A stretch of 64,000 nt of DNA, from contig JAFGBM010000002.1 of NCBI GenBank assembly GCA_016933155.1, forward strand, positions 62,001 through 126,000, read 5' to 3'. Origin of the DNA: Demequinaceae bacterium. Lineage in GTDB: Bacteria > Actinomycetota > Actinomycetes > Actinomycetales > Demequinaceae. The position numbers and the translations under genes are program-made. Under the pieces are notes generated by a model. It did no database searches, was not told where the DNA came from, and was given only the letters and a program-made list of their open reading frames with translations. This document shows positions 8,851 through 17,531 of this stretch, in pieces (the first letter of the stretch is position 1; the number at the start of each line of letters is the position of its first letter).

Positions 8851-8871
8851 CGAACATGTGTTCGGTAGGCT
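8851..8871 (+). promoter_or_regulatory. LexA (SOS) box and candidate recA promoter
   Basis: CGAAC-ATGT-GTTCG at 8851-8864 is a perfect actinobacterial/Gram-positive LexA operator. TAGGCT at 8866-8871 follows at once and would serve as the -10, so LexA would sit in the promoter spacer. A recA leader of about 110 nt would follow. Confidence 0.85.
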
Positions 8872-8990
8872 TGTCCCCAGGACATCATCGAGGGTTGATC
8901 TTCCCCAAGGAGGACCGACTCCTCGCCGATGTCAGGGGCTCGGCCTAGTGTCGTCCTCATAACGGCAGTCAGCGACCACGAGGTGATGAG

Positions 8991-10097
8991 ATGGCATCCA
9001 CACAGGATCGAGCGAAGGCGCTAGAGGCGGCCCTCGGACAGATCGACCGACAATTCGGCCGGGGCTCGGTGATGAGGCTTGGCGAAGGGGAGGCCGTGCC
9101 GGTCGCGGTGATCCCGACCGGGTCGCTTTCCCTTGACCTCGCCCTCGGGATAGGGGGGCTTCCTCGGGGGAGGGTCGTAGAGATCTACGGTCCGGAGTCG
9201 AGCGGAAAGACCACGCTGGCGCTCCACGCCGTGGCCAACGCCCAGAAGGCTGGGGGAGTGGCGGCCTTCATTGACGCCGAGCACGCCCTCGATCCCGAGT
9301 ATGCGCGCAAACTGGGGGTTAAGGTCGACGAGCTCATCATCTCCCAGCCGGACACGGGGGAACAGGCCCTTGAGATCACCGACATCCTGATCCGATCGGG
9401 TGGGGTCGACATCGTCGTCATCGACTCCGTCGCCGCCCTTGTCCCCAAGGCCGAGATCGAAGGGGAGATGGGGGACAGCCACGTCGGACTCCAGGCGCGT
9501 CTCATGTCCCAGGCGTTGAGGAAGATCACCGGTGGGCTCAGCACTTCCGGAACCACGGCCGTCTTCATCAACCAACTGAGGGAGAAGATCGGGGTGTTCT
9601 TCGGCTCTCCCGAGACGACGACCGGAGGAAAGGCCCTCAAGTTCTATGCCTCCGTTCGGCTCGACATCCGCCGGATCGAGACCCTCAAGGAGGGCACGGA
9701 CGCGGTAGGCAACCGTACCAGGGTCAAGGTCGTCAAGAACAAGATGGCCCCCCCGTTCAAGCAGGCGGAGTTCGACATCTTGTACGGCGTCGGTATTTCG
9801 CGCGAGGGCGACGTCATCGACCTAGGGGTCGAGCATGGCTTCGTTCGCAAATCGGGCTCGTGGTACACCTACGAGGGCGACCAGCTCGGGCAGGGCAAGG
9901 AGAACGCCCGAACCTTCCTCAAGGACAACCCCAACCTGTGCGACGAGATCGAGGGCAAGATCAAAGGCAAGCTGGGGATTCAGACTCTGGACTCCGGAAT
10001 CGGAGAAGAGAGCCAGGCGCCGGCCGTCGAGCCGGAGGACGACGTGGCTCAGATCGTCGCGGAGGCCGAGGCCGCCATCGAAGAGGCAGCGCTCTGA
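8991..10097 (+). CDS. recA: Recombinase RecA
   Basis: RecA forms filaments on single-stranded DNA, drives homologous recombination and triggers LexA self-cleavage. The 368-residue product has the N-terminal oligomerisation helix, Walker A GPESSGKT (67-74), the [17 protein letters not shown] block and loops L1/L2 ([36 protein letters not shown]). An acidic C-terminal tail follows. No intein interrupts it. The ATG at 8991 is preceded by GAGGTGATGAG. A LexA box lies about 130 nt upstream. recX begins 2 nt after the stop. Confidence 0.99.
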   Translation: MASTQDRAKALEAALGQIDRQFGRGSVMRLGEGEAVPVAVIPTGSLSLDLALGIGGLPRGRVVEIYGPESSGKTTLALHAVANAQKAGGVAAFIDAEHALDPEYARKLGVKVDELIISQPDTGEQALEITDILIRSGGVDIVVIDSVAALVPKAEIEGEMGDSHVGLQARLMSQALRKITGGLSTSGTTAVFINQLREKIGVFFGSPETTTGGKALKFYASVRLDIRRIETLKEGTDAVGNRTRVKVVKNKMAPPFKQAEFDILYGVGISREGDVIDLGVEHGFVRKSGSWYTYEGDQLGQGKENARTFLKDNPNLCDEIEGKIKGKLGIQTLDSGIGEESQAPAVEPEDDVAQIVAEAEAAIEEAAL

Positions 10098-10099
10098 CG

Positions 10100-10648
10100 A
10101 TGGAGACCCGCGCTCGGCGGGATCCGGTGGGGGCAACCGTGGATCCTGCCGAGCGCGCGCGGGAGATCGCCCTCAGAATCCTGTCCGGCGCCCCCAGAAG
10201 CGCCGCTCACCTGAGAGAGCGTCTGTTGGCCAAGGGGGTGGAAGAGGCCATCGCGGATGAGGTCATCCGGCGGTACCGGGAAGTCGGGCTTCTCGACGAC
10301 CGGGCCCTGTCAGCGGCGATCGCGAGGGCTCGTCACCGGGAACGGGGACACGCCCGGGGGGCCATCCGGGACGAGCTTCGTCGGAAAGGATTCGAGGACT
10401 CCGACATCGAGGCCGCACTGACCGAGGTATCGGACGACGACGAACGGTCAATGGCATCGATCCTGGCTTCCCGACACTGGGAGGCGACCCGAGGACTCGA
10501 CGATGAGGCCAGGACCAGGCGGGTGGTGGGAGCCCTCGGTCGGAGGGGATATCGACCCGGAATCGCCTTCCCCCTTGTCCGCGCCCTCAAAGATGCCGAT
10601 ATCTGGGACAATCTGATCGGGGAGGCCGAGGCAACCGAGGAGGACTGA
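10100..10648 (+). CDS. recX: Regulatory protein RecX
   Basis: RecX binds RecA filaments and inhibits recombinase and coprotease activity. The 182-residue product has the tandem three-helix repeats of the family: RSAAHLRERLLAKGV, IRRYREVGLLDDRALSAAIARAR, and GAIRDELRRKGFEDSDIEAAL. The ATG at 10100 is 2 nt after recA. The stop (TGA 10646-10648) directly abuts the rny start, so recA-recX-rny look like one transcript. Confidence 0.92.
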   Translation: METRARRDPVGATVDPAERAREIALRILSGAPRSAAHLRERLLAKGVEEAIADEVIRRYREVGLLDDRALSAAIARARHRERGHARGAIRDELRRKGFEDSDIEAALTEVSDDDERSMASILASRHWEATRGLDDEARTRRVVGALGRRGYRPGIAFPLVRALKDADIWDNLIGEAEATEED

Positions 10649-12112
10649 ATGTGGACGCAGTCGCTCATCATCGTCCTCCTCTTGGCCGCCTGCCTCGTAG
10701 CGCTGCTCCTCGTCCAGTTCGCACGCAAGGAGGCGACGGCCGAGAGGGAAGCCGCCCACCGAGACTCGATCACCCTCAGAGAAGAAGCGAAGGCCGTCCT
10801 CGCCAACGCCAAGCGACGGGAGGAACGCCTGGAGAGCAGGGAGAGGGAGGTCGTGGCGGATCAACGCGCAGCGGCCGAATATTCGAGAAGTCTTGAGGAA
10901 CGGGCGAACCTGCTGGGGAAGAGCGAGAAGAAACTTGCCGCAGAGAAAGACACCCATCGGAAACGGATCAAGGACGACCTCGCGGCCATCGTCGGCCTCA
11001 CCCCCGAGGACGCGCGAGAGGAACTTGTCAAGAAGTTGACGGCTGAGGCCGAGGCCGATACACGGACCACGGTCAGGCGCATCGAGAGGCGAGCATTGGA
11101 AGAGGCCGAATCGCGCGTCCGCCAAATCCTGGTGTCGGCGATGCAGCGGCATGCGGGCGAGACCACAACCCAGCAGACCGTCACCTGGATCAGCCTTCCC
11201 AACGAAGAAATGAAGGGGCGGATCATCGGGCGTGAGGGAAGGAACATCCGGACTTTCGAGGCCTTGACCGGGGTCAACCTCATCCTTGAGGAAGGGACGA
11301 ACGCCGTCATGCTCTCGTCCTTCGACCTCGAACGCAGGGAGATCGCGGAGGCCACCCTCGCCCACCTCATCCAAGACGGAAGGATTCAGCCTCATCGCAT
11401 CGAGGCCGCCTACAAGTCCGCCCTGGAGGCTGCCCCGGAACGCAACAACGCCGCTGCCGTCGACGCCCTGACCGAGGCCGGTGTCGCAGGCCTTCACTCG
11501 GACATCGTCGAGACCCTCGGCCGCCTTCGACTTCGGACCTCGTACGGTCAGAATGTCCTTGGCCATCTGGTCGAATGCGCTCACATTGCCGCGGAAATCG
11601 CCCGCGAGATCGGGGCCGACGTCGAAGTCGCGCGTCGGGCGGCCTTCCTCCATGACCTGGGAAAGGCCTTCAGCGCCGAGAGGGAGGGCACCCATGCGGC
11701 GATCGGGGCAGAGGAGATCGCCCGGTGCGGGGAGTCCCCAGCCGTCGTCAACGCGGTCGCCGCCCATCACGACGAGGTTCCTCAGGAGACGCTGGAGGCG
11801 GTGATCGTGCAGATTGCCGACGCCGTCTCCGCTTCCCGGCCGGGCGCGAGGCGTGACGATTATGAGGGCTACGTGGAGAGGCTCGAATCCCTGGAGGCCA
11901 GGATCCGGGAGTTCGAGGGCGTCGCGGATGTGGTCGTGATGTCGGCGGGTCGCGAAATCCGGGTCGTCGTCGAGCCGACGACGGTGGGAGATGAGGGCAT
12001 CGAGGATCTTGCCTTCAGCATCGCCAAAGAGATCGGCAAGGACCCGGCATACCCCGGGGAGATCAAGGTCACAGTCATCCGCGAACTCCGGGCAGAGGCC
12101 GTGGCGAACTAG
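10649..12112 (+). CDS. rny: Ribonuclease Y
   Basis: RNase Y is a membrane-bound endoribonuclease that starts mRNA decay. The 487-residue protein has one N-terminal membrane helix (about 5-23), a long charged coiled coil (about 28-165), and a KH domain around [20 protein letters not shown]. These are followed by an HD domain with H335-D336 in FLHDLGKAF and a second metal region AAHHDEVP. The usual family length is about 510-520, so the coiled coil is slightly short. Its position between recX and miaB is notable, because Streptomyces and Mycobacterium rely on RNase E/G and RNase J. No Shine-Dalgarno sequence separates it from recX. Confidence 0.96.
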   Translation: MWTQSLIIVLLLAACLVALLLVQFARKEATAEREAAHRDSITLREEAKAVLANAKRREERLESREREVVADQRAAAEYSRSLEERANLLGKSEKKLAAEKDTHRKRIKDDLAAIVGLTPEDAREELVKKLTAEAEADTRTTVRRIERRALEEAESRVRQILVSAMQRHAGETTTQQTVTWISLPNEEMKGRIIGREGRNIRTFEALTGVNLILEEGTNAVMLSSFDLERREIAEATLAHLIQDGRIQPHRIEAAYKSALEAAPERNNAAAVDALTEAGVAGLHSDIVETLGRLRLRTSYGQNVLGHLVECAHIAAEIAREIGADVEVARRAAFLHDLGKAFSAEREGTHAAIGAEEIARCGESPAVVNAVAAHHDEVPQETLEAVIVQIADAVSASRPGARRDDYEGYVERLESLEARIREFEGVADVVVMSAGREIRVVVEPTTVGDEGIEDLAFSIAKEIGKDPAYPGEIKVTVIRELRAEAVAN

Positions 12113-12114
12113 GC

Positions 12115-13557
12115 ATGGCCCAAGGGAAATCGGCGCCGACCTACGCCATCAGGACCCTCGGCTGCCAGATGAACGTCCACGATTCGGAGCGCATGGCGGG
12201 GCTGTTGGAGGAGGCGGGCTATGAACGGGCTCCGGGGGACCCTGACGACGCGGACGTGATCGTCGTGAATACCTGTGCCGTTCGGGAAAACGCAGCCACC
12301 CGCCTGTATGGAAACCTCGGATTGCTGGCGACGGCGAAGGCACAACACCCCGGGATGCAGATCGCCGTCGGAGGCTGCCTGGCGCAGAAGGACCGGGGGG
12401 AGATCCTTCGGAGGGCTCCATGGGTCGATGTGGTCTTCGGGACCTACAACATCGGCTCCCTCCCCGCGCTCCTGGAACGAGCCCGGCACAACCAGGAGGC
12501 TCAGGTCGAGATCGAGGAAGCCCTCGTGACCTTTCCGTCCGCCCTGCCTGCACGCCGCGACTCCGTCGCCTCCGCCTGGGTGTCGATCTCGGTCGGATGC
12601 AACAACACCTGCACCTTCTGCATCGTGCCCAGCCTTCGTGGCCCGGAGAGGGATCGACGCCCCGGAGACGTGCTTGCCGAAGTCCGCGCCCTCGTCGAAT
12701 CGGGGGCGATCGAGGTCACCTTGCTAGGTCAGAACGTCAACACCTATGGGGTCGCCTTCGGAGACAAGTTGGCGTTCCCCTCCCTGCTCCGAGCATGCGG
12801 GGGCATCGAGGGGCTGGAAAGGGTGCGGTTCACCTCCCCCCACCCGGCTGCGTTCACCCTGGATGTCGTATCCGCCATGGCCGAGACCTCGAACGTGATG
12901 CCGAGCCTGCACATGCCCCTCCAATCCGGATCCGATCGAATCCTCAAGTCCATGAGACGGTCCTATCGGGCCGAGCGATTCCTCGGAATACTCGACCGGG
13001 TCAGGGGCGTGATTCCGGACGCCGCGATCACCACCGACGTCATCGTTGGATTTCCGGGAGAGACGGAGGAGGATTTCCAGGACACCCTTCGGGTGATCGA
13101 ACGGGGCCGTTTCGTCTCGGCCTTCACCTTCCAGTACTCCCCGAGGCCCGGCACCCCGGCCGCGCTCCTCGACGACCAGGTTCCGCGGGAGGTGGTCCAG
13201 GAGCGCTTCGAGAGGCTGCTGGAACTCCAAGAAGCCATCTCCCTCGAGGAGAACAGGGCCCTCGTCGGACGCACCCTCCACCTCCTCGTACTCGACGATG
13301 CCGGGCGCAAGGATGCCGAAAGCGACCGCATGAGCGGGAGGGCACCCGACAACCGTCTCGTTCACTTCGCCGTTCGAGAGCCCAGGCCCCGTCCGGGCGA
13401 CATCGTCACGGTGGAGATCACCTACGGCGCACCCCACCACCTGCTGGCTGACTCCCCGGCCGAGACGTATCACGTGCGTCGGACCCACGCCGGGGACGCC
13501 TGGGAGGGATCCGGGAAATCCGTCGGCCGTTTCTCTCCCCGTTCGGGGGAGGCGTGA
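12115..13557 (+). CDS. miaB: tRNA-2-methylthio-N6-dimethylallyladenosine synthase MiaB
   Basis: MiaB adds a methylthio group to isopentenyl-adenosine 37 of tRNAs. The 480-residue protein has the N-terminal UPF0004 domain with its cluster cysteines (C17 in LGCQMN, plus NTCAVRE and GGCLAQ). A radical-SAM motif CNNTCTFC (C162, C166, C169) and a C-terminal TRAM domain (about 375-445) complete it. About 30 extra residues after TRAM show no motif. The gene starts 2 nt after rny and overlaps miaA by 4 nt (GTGA), so MiaB and MiaA, which act in sequence on the same base, are translationally linked. Confidence 0.96.
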   Translation: MAQGKSAPTYAIRTLGCQMNVHDSERMAGLLEEAGYERAPGDPDDADVIVVNTCAVRENAATRLYGNLGLLATAKAQHPGMQIAVGGCLAQKDRGEILRRAPWVDVVFGTYNIGSLPALLERARHNQEAQVEIEEALVTFPSALPARRDSVASAWVSISVGCNNTCTFCIVPSLRGPERDRRPGDVLAEVRALVESGAIEVTLLGQNVNTYGVAFGDKLAFPSLLRACGGIEGLERVRFTSPHPAAFTLDVVSAMAETSNVMPSLHMPLQSGSDRILKSMRRSYRAERFLGILDRVRGVIPDAAITTDVIVGFPGETEEDFQDTLRVIERGRFVSAFTFQYSPRPGTPAALLDDQVPREVVQERFERLLELQEAISLEENRALVGRTLHLLVLDDAGRKDAESDRMSGRAPDNRLVHFAVREPRPRPGDIVTVEITYGAPHHLLADSPAETYHVRRTHAGDAWEGSGKSVGRFSPRSGEA

Positions 13558-14486
13558 TCGTGCCGGAATCCGTCGTCGCCATCGTCGGCGCAACGGCGAC
13601 GGGAAAATCGAGTCTCGCCCTGGCGATCGCGGAGGCCGTCGGGGGGGAGATCGTCAACGCCGATCCCCAGCAGTTCTACCGGGGGATGGACATCGGGACG
13701 GCCAAGGTGCCCGTTTCGGAACGGAGGGGGATTTTCCACCATCAGATCGATACCCTCGGTATTCGGGAGGAGGCATCGGTCGCGAGGTACCAGAAGGGAG
13801 CCAGGGCGGACCTGGAGTCGATCCGTGCACGGGGATCGGCGGTCGTGGTCGTCGGCGGTTCGGGCCTGTATATCAGGGCCTTGCTCGACCGACTCGACAT
13901 CCCCCCAACCGATCCCGGAGTTCGGGCCGCCATCGAGGCCCGGGTCGACGAGGAGGGTCCGGGCGTCCTCCATCGCGAACTCATGGCCGTCGATCCCGAG
14001 GCCGCGGCAAGGATTCCAGCCCAGAACGCGAGGCGAATCATCAGGGCCCTCGAGGTCATCGCGATCACGGGTGGGCCCTATTCCGCGACCTTGCCGCGAC
14101 GCGAGTACGTCCTCCCCACCGTGCAGATCGGGCTCCGCACGGACAGGGACGTCCTGGATCGGCGCATCGAGGAACGCACCCGGCGGATGTGGGACGGGGG
14201 ACTCCTCGAGGAGACGGAGGAACTGGTCCGGGTCGGGTTGAGGGAAGGCAGGACGGCCCGGCGGGCGGTGGGGTATGCCGAGGCGCTCCGATGCCTCGAT
14301 GGGGAGATCACGCGCGACGAAGGGGTGACCCTGACGGCCCAGAGGACCCGGCGCTTGGCCCGCAGGCAGGACCGGTGGTTCAACCCGGACGAGAGGGTGA
14401 GGTGGATCGGCGGTGCGGCATCGCCGGGGCACGAGGCTGGGGTGGTAAGGGAGGCTCTCCGCCTCCTGGGTAGGGTTGAACCATGA
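13554..14486 (+). CDS. miaA: tRNA dimethylallyltransferase MiaA
   Basis: MiaA transfers a dimethylallyl group from DMAPP to N6 of A37. The 310-residue protein has a P-loop GATATGKS near residue 12, the substrate motif [22 protein letters not shown], and [22 protein letters not shown] and a C-terminal [14 protein letters not shown] segment follow. The GTG at 13554 overlaps the miaB stop and has GGGGGAGG upstream. Its last codons overlap the dapF start (ATGA). Confidence 0.95.
   Translation: MIVPESVVAIVGATATGKSSLALAIAEAVGGEIVNADPQQFYRGMDIGTAKVPVSERRGIFHHQIDTLGIREEASVARYQKGARADLESIRARGSAVVVVGGSGLYIRALLDRLDIPPTDPGVRAAIEARVDEEGPGVLHRELMAVDPEAAARIPAQNARRIIRALEVIAITGGPYSATLPRREYVLPTVQIGLRTDRDVLDRRIEERTRRMWDGGLLEETEELVRVGLREGRTARRAVGYAEALRCLDGEITRDEGVTLTAQRTRRLARRQDRWFNPDERVRWIGGAASPGHEAGVVREALRLLGRVEP
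14471..14476 (+). promoter_or_regulatory. Candidate -10 (TAGGGT) for leaderless dapF transcript
   Basis: TAGGGT lies inside the miaA 3' end and is followed by TGAACC and the dapF ATG at 14483. It could provide an internal leaderless start in the operon. Confidence 0.4.
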
Positions 14487-15361
14487 GCGACGAGACCTTG
14501 GCCTTCACGAAGGGGCACGGAACGGGGAACGACTTCGTCCTCATTCTGGACGAGGCTGGCACACTCGACCTTAGTCCCGCCCTGGTCGTGGCCCTGTGCG
14601 ACCGCAGGACGGGAATCGGCGGCGACGGTGTCATCCGCCTCACCCGCGCCGGTGTCGTCGAGGGGATCGACACCGCCCACCCGGACCGCTGGTTCATGGA
14701 TCTCAGGAACGCCGACGGGAGCACGGCGGAGTTCTCCGGAAACGGGGCGAGGGTGCTTGGGGCATTCCTCGAGCATTCGATCGGAGAGGATCTCTCCGAA
14801 GGCTTCTCGATCGAAACCCGGGCGGGGGTACGGACGATCTCCTTCCTTGGAGGCCATCGATATGCGGTCGGCATGGGCATGGGCGTGGTGACCCCCGATG
14901 CGGGACCTCAGGTGACGATCGCGGGTGTTTCCGAGCGACGCGTCGGAGTCCCCGTCGACATGGGCAATCCCCACATCGTCGTCGCGTTGGAAAGCGAGGA
15001 CGAACTCGACGCTGCGGACCTGGCGTCCGCCCCCACCGTCGATCCCACACCGGCGGCCGGGGCGAACGTCGAACTCGTCGTCGGCCTAGAGTCCCTTCCG
15101 GGGCCCGTTGTTCGTGGTCGATTGCGTCTCCGGGTGCATGAGCGGGGGGTGGGGGAGACGCTGTCGTGCGGAACGGGCAGTTGTGCATCCGTGCTCGCGG
15201 CCAGGGCCCGGTGGGGGGAGGGTGCTCCGGTGGAATGGGACGTCCTCGTTCCGGGAGGGGAACTGCGCGTCATCGTGCACACCGAGGGGTTGACGCTCGA
15301 GGGCCCGGCGATACTCGTTGCCGAGGGGCTCGTCGACCTCGGTGCGCTCAGCTCCGAGTGA
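14483..15361 (+). CDS. dapF: Diaminopimelate epimerase, first catalytic Cys replaced by Ser
   Basis: DapF interconverts LL- and meso-diaminopimelate for lysine and peptidoglycan. The 292-residue protein keeps GHGTGNDF, RTGIGGDGVI, MGNPHIV and the second catalytic cysteine (C229) in ERGVGETLSCGTG. The first catalytic position, normally Cys in CGNG(A/V)R, reads SGNGAR: the codon is TCC (S85). A two-base epimerase normally needs both thiols, so activity may be altered. The change is one base from TGC. The rest of the protein is intact and of normal length. It overlaps miaA by 4 nt and is convergent with the RsmC-like gene. No second dapF is in the window. Confidence 0.93.
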   Translation: MSDETLAFTKGHGTGNDFVLILDEAGTLDLSPALVVALCDRRTGIGGDGVIRLTRAGVVEGIDTAHPDRWFMDLRNADGSTAEFSGNGARVLGAFLEHSIGEDLSEGFSIETRAGVRTISFLGGHRYAVGMGMGVVTPDAGPQVTIAGVSERRVGVPVDMGNPHIVVALESEDELDAADLASAPTVDPTPAAGANVELVVGLESLPGPVVRGRLRLRVHERGVGETLSCGTGSCASVLAARARWGEGAPVEWDVLVPGGELRVIVHTEGLTLEGPAILVAEGLVDLGALSSE

Positions 15362-15977
15362 GCCTGAGGATGCGGAACCCCTTGGAACTCGCGATCCGGT
15401 CGACCGATCCCCATGGGCGACCGTCGTCTCCCACCTGCGCGGACATCCACGCCGCGAGCGAATCCGAGCCGAGGTTGCGCTGGACGACCAGGTAGGCCTC
15501 TCCCCTTGAGGTGAGCCTCGGCAACCAGGAGGCGAGGAGGGCATGCAGAGCCTCCTTCCCGATGCGGATCGGGGGATTCGACCAGATCGCTTCGAATCGG
15601 AGGAGGGGCGGAACGTGGTCGGGGGGAAGGGCCGAGATGGGGGCGAGGGGGTGCTCCTGTCCCACGGATTCGGCGTTGCGTCGGGTCAGGTCAAGGGCCC
15701 GTCGATTGACGTCGACAGCCCAGATCCGGGCATCGGGCTGCAAGAGTCCCATCGTCAGGGCGATCGCCCCCCACCCGCACCCGAGGTCGAGGAGGTTCCC
15801 CTTCGGAGGAGCGGGAACGCGATCGAGGAGGACGGCGGTGCCGAGGTCGAGCCGGTCGTGGCTGAACACCCCCGGGGCCCCTTCGAGGTTCAGGGTGAAC
15901 CCGGCCAGGCGGACGGACAGCGGAAATCGCTCGTCTTGGCTCGCCGGTTCGGCCGAGAAGTAGTGGTCTTCCGTCAC
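15348..15977 (-). CDS. Class I SAM-dependent methyltransferase, RsmC/RlmG-like
   Basis: The 209-residue protein has a glycine-rich SAM motif LLDLGCGWGAIAL (about 62-74), an acidic residue ending the next strand (AVDVNRRAL), and the NPP catalytic motif in WSNPPIRIGKE. This combination marks the methyltransferase-small family (RsmC-like, N2-guanine of rRNA). It is a single-domain form without the N-terminal pseudo-domain of E. coli RsmC, as usual in Gram-positives. Its 3' end overlaps dapF by 14 nt. The GTG at 15977 has TACGCT 6 nt upstream. The exact RNA target is not predictable. Confidence 0.85.
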   Translation of the reverse strand: MTEDHYFSAEPASQDERFPLSVRLAGFTLNLEGAPGVFSHDRLDLGTAVLLDRVPAPPKGNLLDLGCGWGAIALTMGLLQPDARIWAVDVNRRALDLTRRNAESVGQEHPLAPISALPPDHVPPLLRFEAIWSNPPIRIGKEALHALLASWLPRLTSRGEAYLVVQRNLGSDSLAAWMSAQVGDDGRPWGSVDRIASSKGFRILRLTRS

Positions 15978-15983
15978 GAGCCG

Positions 15984-15989
15984 AGCGTA
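15984..15989 (-). promoter_or_regulatory. Candidate -10 (TACGCT) for leaderless RsmC-like gene
   Basis: On the minus strand TACGCT is followed by CGGCTC and the GTG at 15977. A small AGCCG/CGGCT inverted repeat brackets the hexamer. Confidence 0.4.
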
Positions 15990-16052
15990 CCCGGCTGAGG
16001 CGTTGCGTGGTCAGGGGCAGGTCCGCCAGGGGTGAGAGAATGACGCGGAGCC

Positions 16053-17531
16053 ATGGTGACCCATCCGGAAGACGAGCCCACCGCTCGCGCCCAGGAGGCG
16101 ATCGAGCGGGTGTTGTCGCGCGCGGGTACGGCGGTCTCGCGGGATGGGGCCGAGGGGGGCGAGGACGACGGCCGCCTGGAAAGGGAGGAGAGGGCTGCCC
16201 TCAAGCGGGTCGAGGCCATCTCGACGGAGCTTCAGGATGTCAGCGAGGTCGAGTACCGCGCCCTCCGGTTGGAGCGGGTCGTGTTGGCGGGGCAGTGGTC
16301 CCATGGCACGGTCGGGGACGCCGAGGTTTCGATGAGGGAACTGGCGGCGTTGGCGGAAACCGCCGGTTCCAGGGTGCTGGACGGGGTGCTCCAACACCGC
16401 CCCCACCCGGATCCGGCGACCTACTTCGGATCGGGAAAGGCCAGGGAATTGGCCGGTGTGGTGGCCGCCGTCGGCGCCGACACCGTCATCGTCAACGGCG
16501 ATCTCGCGCCGTCCCAGCGCCGGGCGTTGGAGGACATCGTCCGGGTCAAGGTCGTCGACCGGACGGCGGTCATTCTCGACATCTTCGCCCAGCACGCGAA
16601 ATCGAAGGAAGGCAAGGCCCAGGTCGAGCTCGCCCAACTCGAATACCTGCTTCCCAGGCTGAGAGGGTGGGGTGAGTCGATGTCCCGTCAGGCCGGGGGA
16701 CGGGTCGCCGGGGGTGAGGGGATCGGCGCCCGCGGTCCGGGGGAGACCAAGATCGAACTAGATCGTCGTCGGATCCGCACCCGGATGGCCAACCTCAGGA
16801 GGCAGATCAAGGCGATGGCTCCGGCTAGGGAGGTGCAGAGGGAGAGGCGGGAGGCGGTGCCGAACGTGGCCATCGTCGGCTACACGAACGCGGGGAAGTC
16901 CTCCCTCCTCAACCGACTGACCCATGCGGGGGTCCTGGTGGAGAACGTCCTCTTCGCCACCCTCGACCCGACGGTGCGACGAGCGGAGACCTCGGGCGGA
17001 AGGGTCTTCACCATCTCCGACACCGTCGGCTTCGTCAGGGACCTGCCCCACCAGTTGGTCGCGGCATTCCAGTCCACCCTGGAGGAGGTCTCCCATGCCG
17101 AACTCCTCCTCCACGTGGTCGATGCCGCCCACGACGACCCGGAGGGGCAGATCCGTGCCGTTCGGGAGGTCCTCGGAGGGGTCCCGGGGGCCCAGGCCAT
17201 CCCTGAAATCCTCGTGCTCAACAAGTGCGATATCGCCGACCCCGCCGTCGTCATCCGGCTCCGGGCCGCGGCCGACGTCTCCGTCGAGGTTTCCGCTCTG
17301 ACGGGGGAGGGTATCCCCGATCTCCTGGAGGCTCTCGAGAAGGGATTGCCCGAGCCGCAGGAACTCGTCGAGGTGACGGTGCCCTACACGAGAGGGGATC
17401 TCATCAACGAGGCTCACGAGCGGGGCGAGATCCTCGAGGAAACCCACGACGCCGCCGGGACGCGTATCCGTGCCCGGGTCGACGGCTCCCTTGCCGCCCG
17501 GCTAAGAGATGCAGCAGAAACCCGTGGGTGA
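16053..17531 (+). CDS. hflX: GTPase HflX
   Basis: HflX is a ribosome-associated GTPase that splits stalled or hibernating 70S ribosomes under stress. The 492-residue protein has an N-terminal HflX domain with HPDPATYFGSGKARELA and a coiled-coil linker with the GRVAGGEGIGARGPGETKIE signature. The G domain shows G1 GYTNAGKSS, G3 DTVGFVRDLP and G4 NKCD. The acidic N-terminal extension of about 50 residues shows no motif. It overlaps the following helicase gene by 23 nt. The ATG at 16053 has a weak upstream GCGGAG. Confidence 0.96.
   Translation: MVTHPEDEPTARAQEAIERVLSRAGTAVSRDGAEGGEDDGRLEREERAALKRVEAISTELQDVSEVEYRALRLERVVLAGQWSHGTVGDAEVSMRELAALAETAGSRVLDGVLQHRPHPDPATYFGSGKARELAGVVAAVGADTVIVNGDLAPSQRRALEDIVRVKVVDRTAVILDIFAQHAKSKEGKAQVELAQLEYLLPRLRGWGESMSRQAGGRVAGGEGIGARGPGETKIELDRRRIRTRMANLRRQIKAMAPAREVQRERREAVPNVAIVGYTNAGKSSLLNRLTHAGVLVENVLFATLDPTVRRAETSGGRVFTISDTVGFVRDLPHQLVAAFQSTLEEVSHAELLLHVVDAAHDDPEGQIRAVREVLGGVPGAQAIPEILVLNKCDIADPAVVIRLRAAADVSVEVSALTGEGIPDLLEALEKGLPEPQELVEVTVPYTRGDLINEAHERGEILEETHDAAGTRIRARVDGSLAARLRDAAETRG

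Noticed and set aside
13554-14486. MiaA motif DPQQFY instead of the more usual DSMQ(L/V)Y
   Set aside because: The essential Asp and the DIGTAK segment are intact and the residues between vary within the family, so I do not treat it as a defect.
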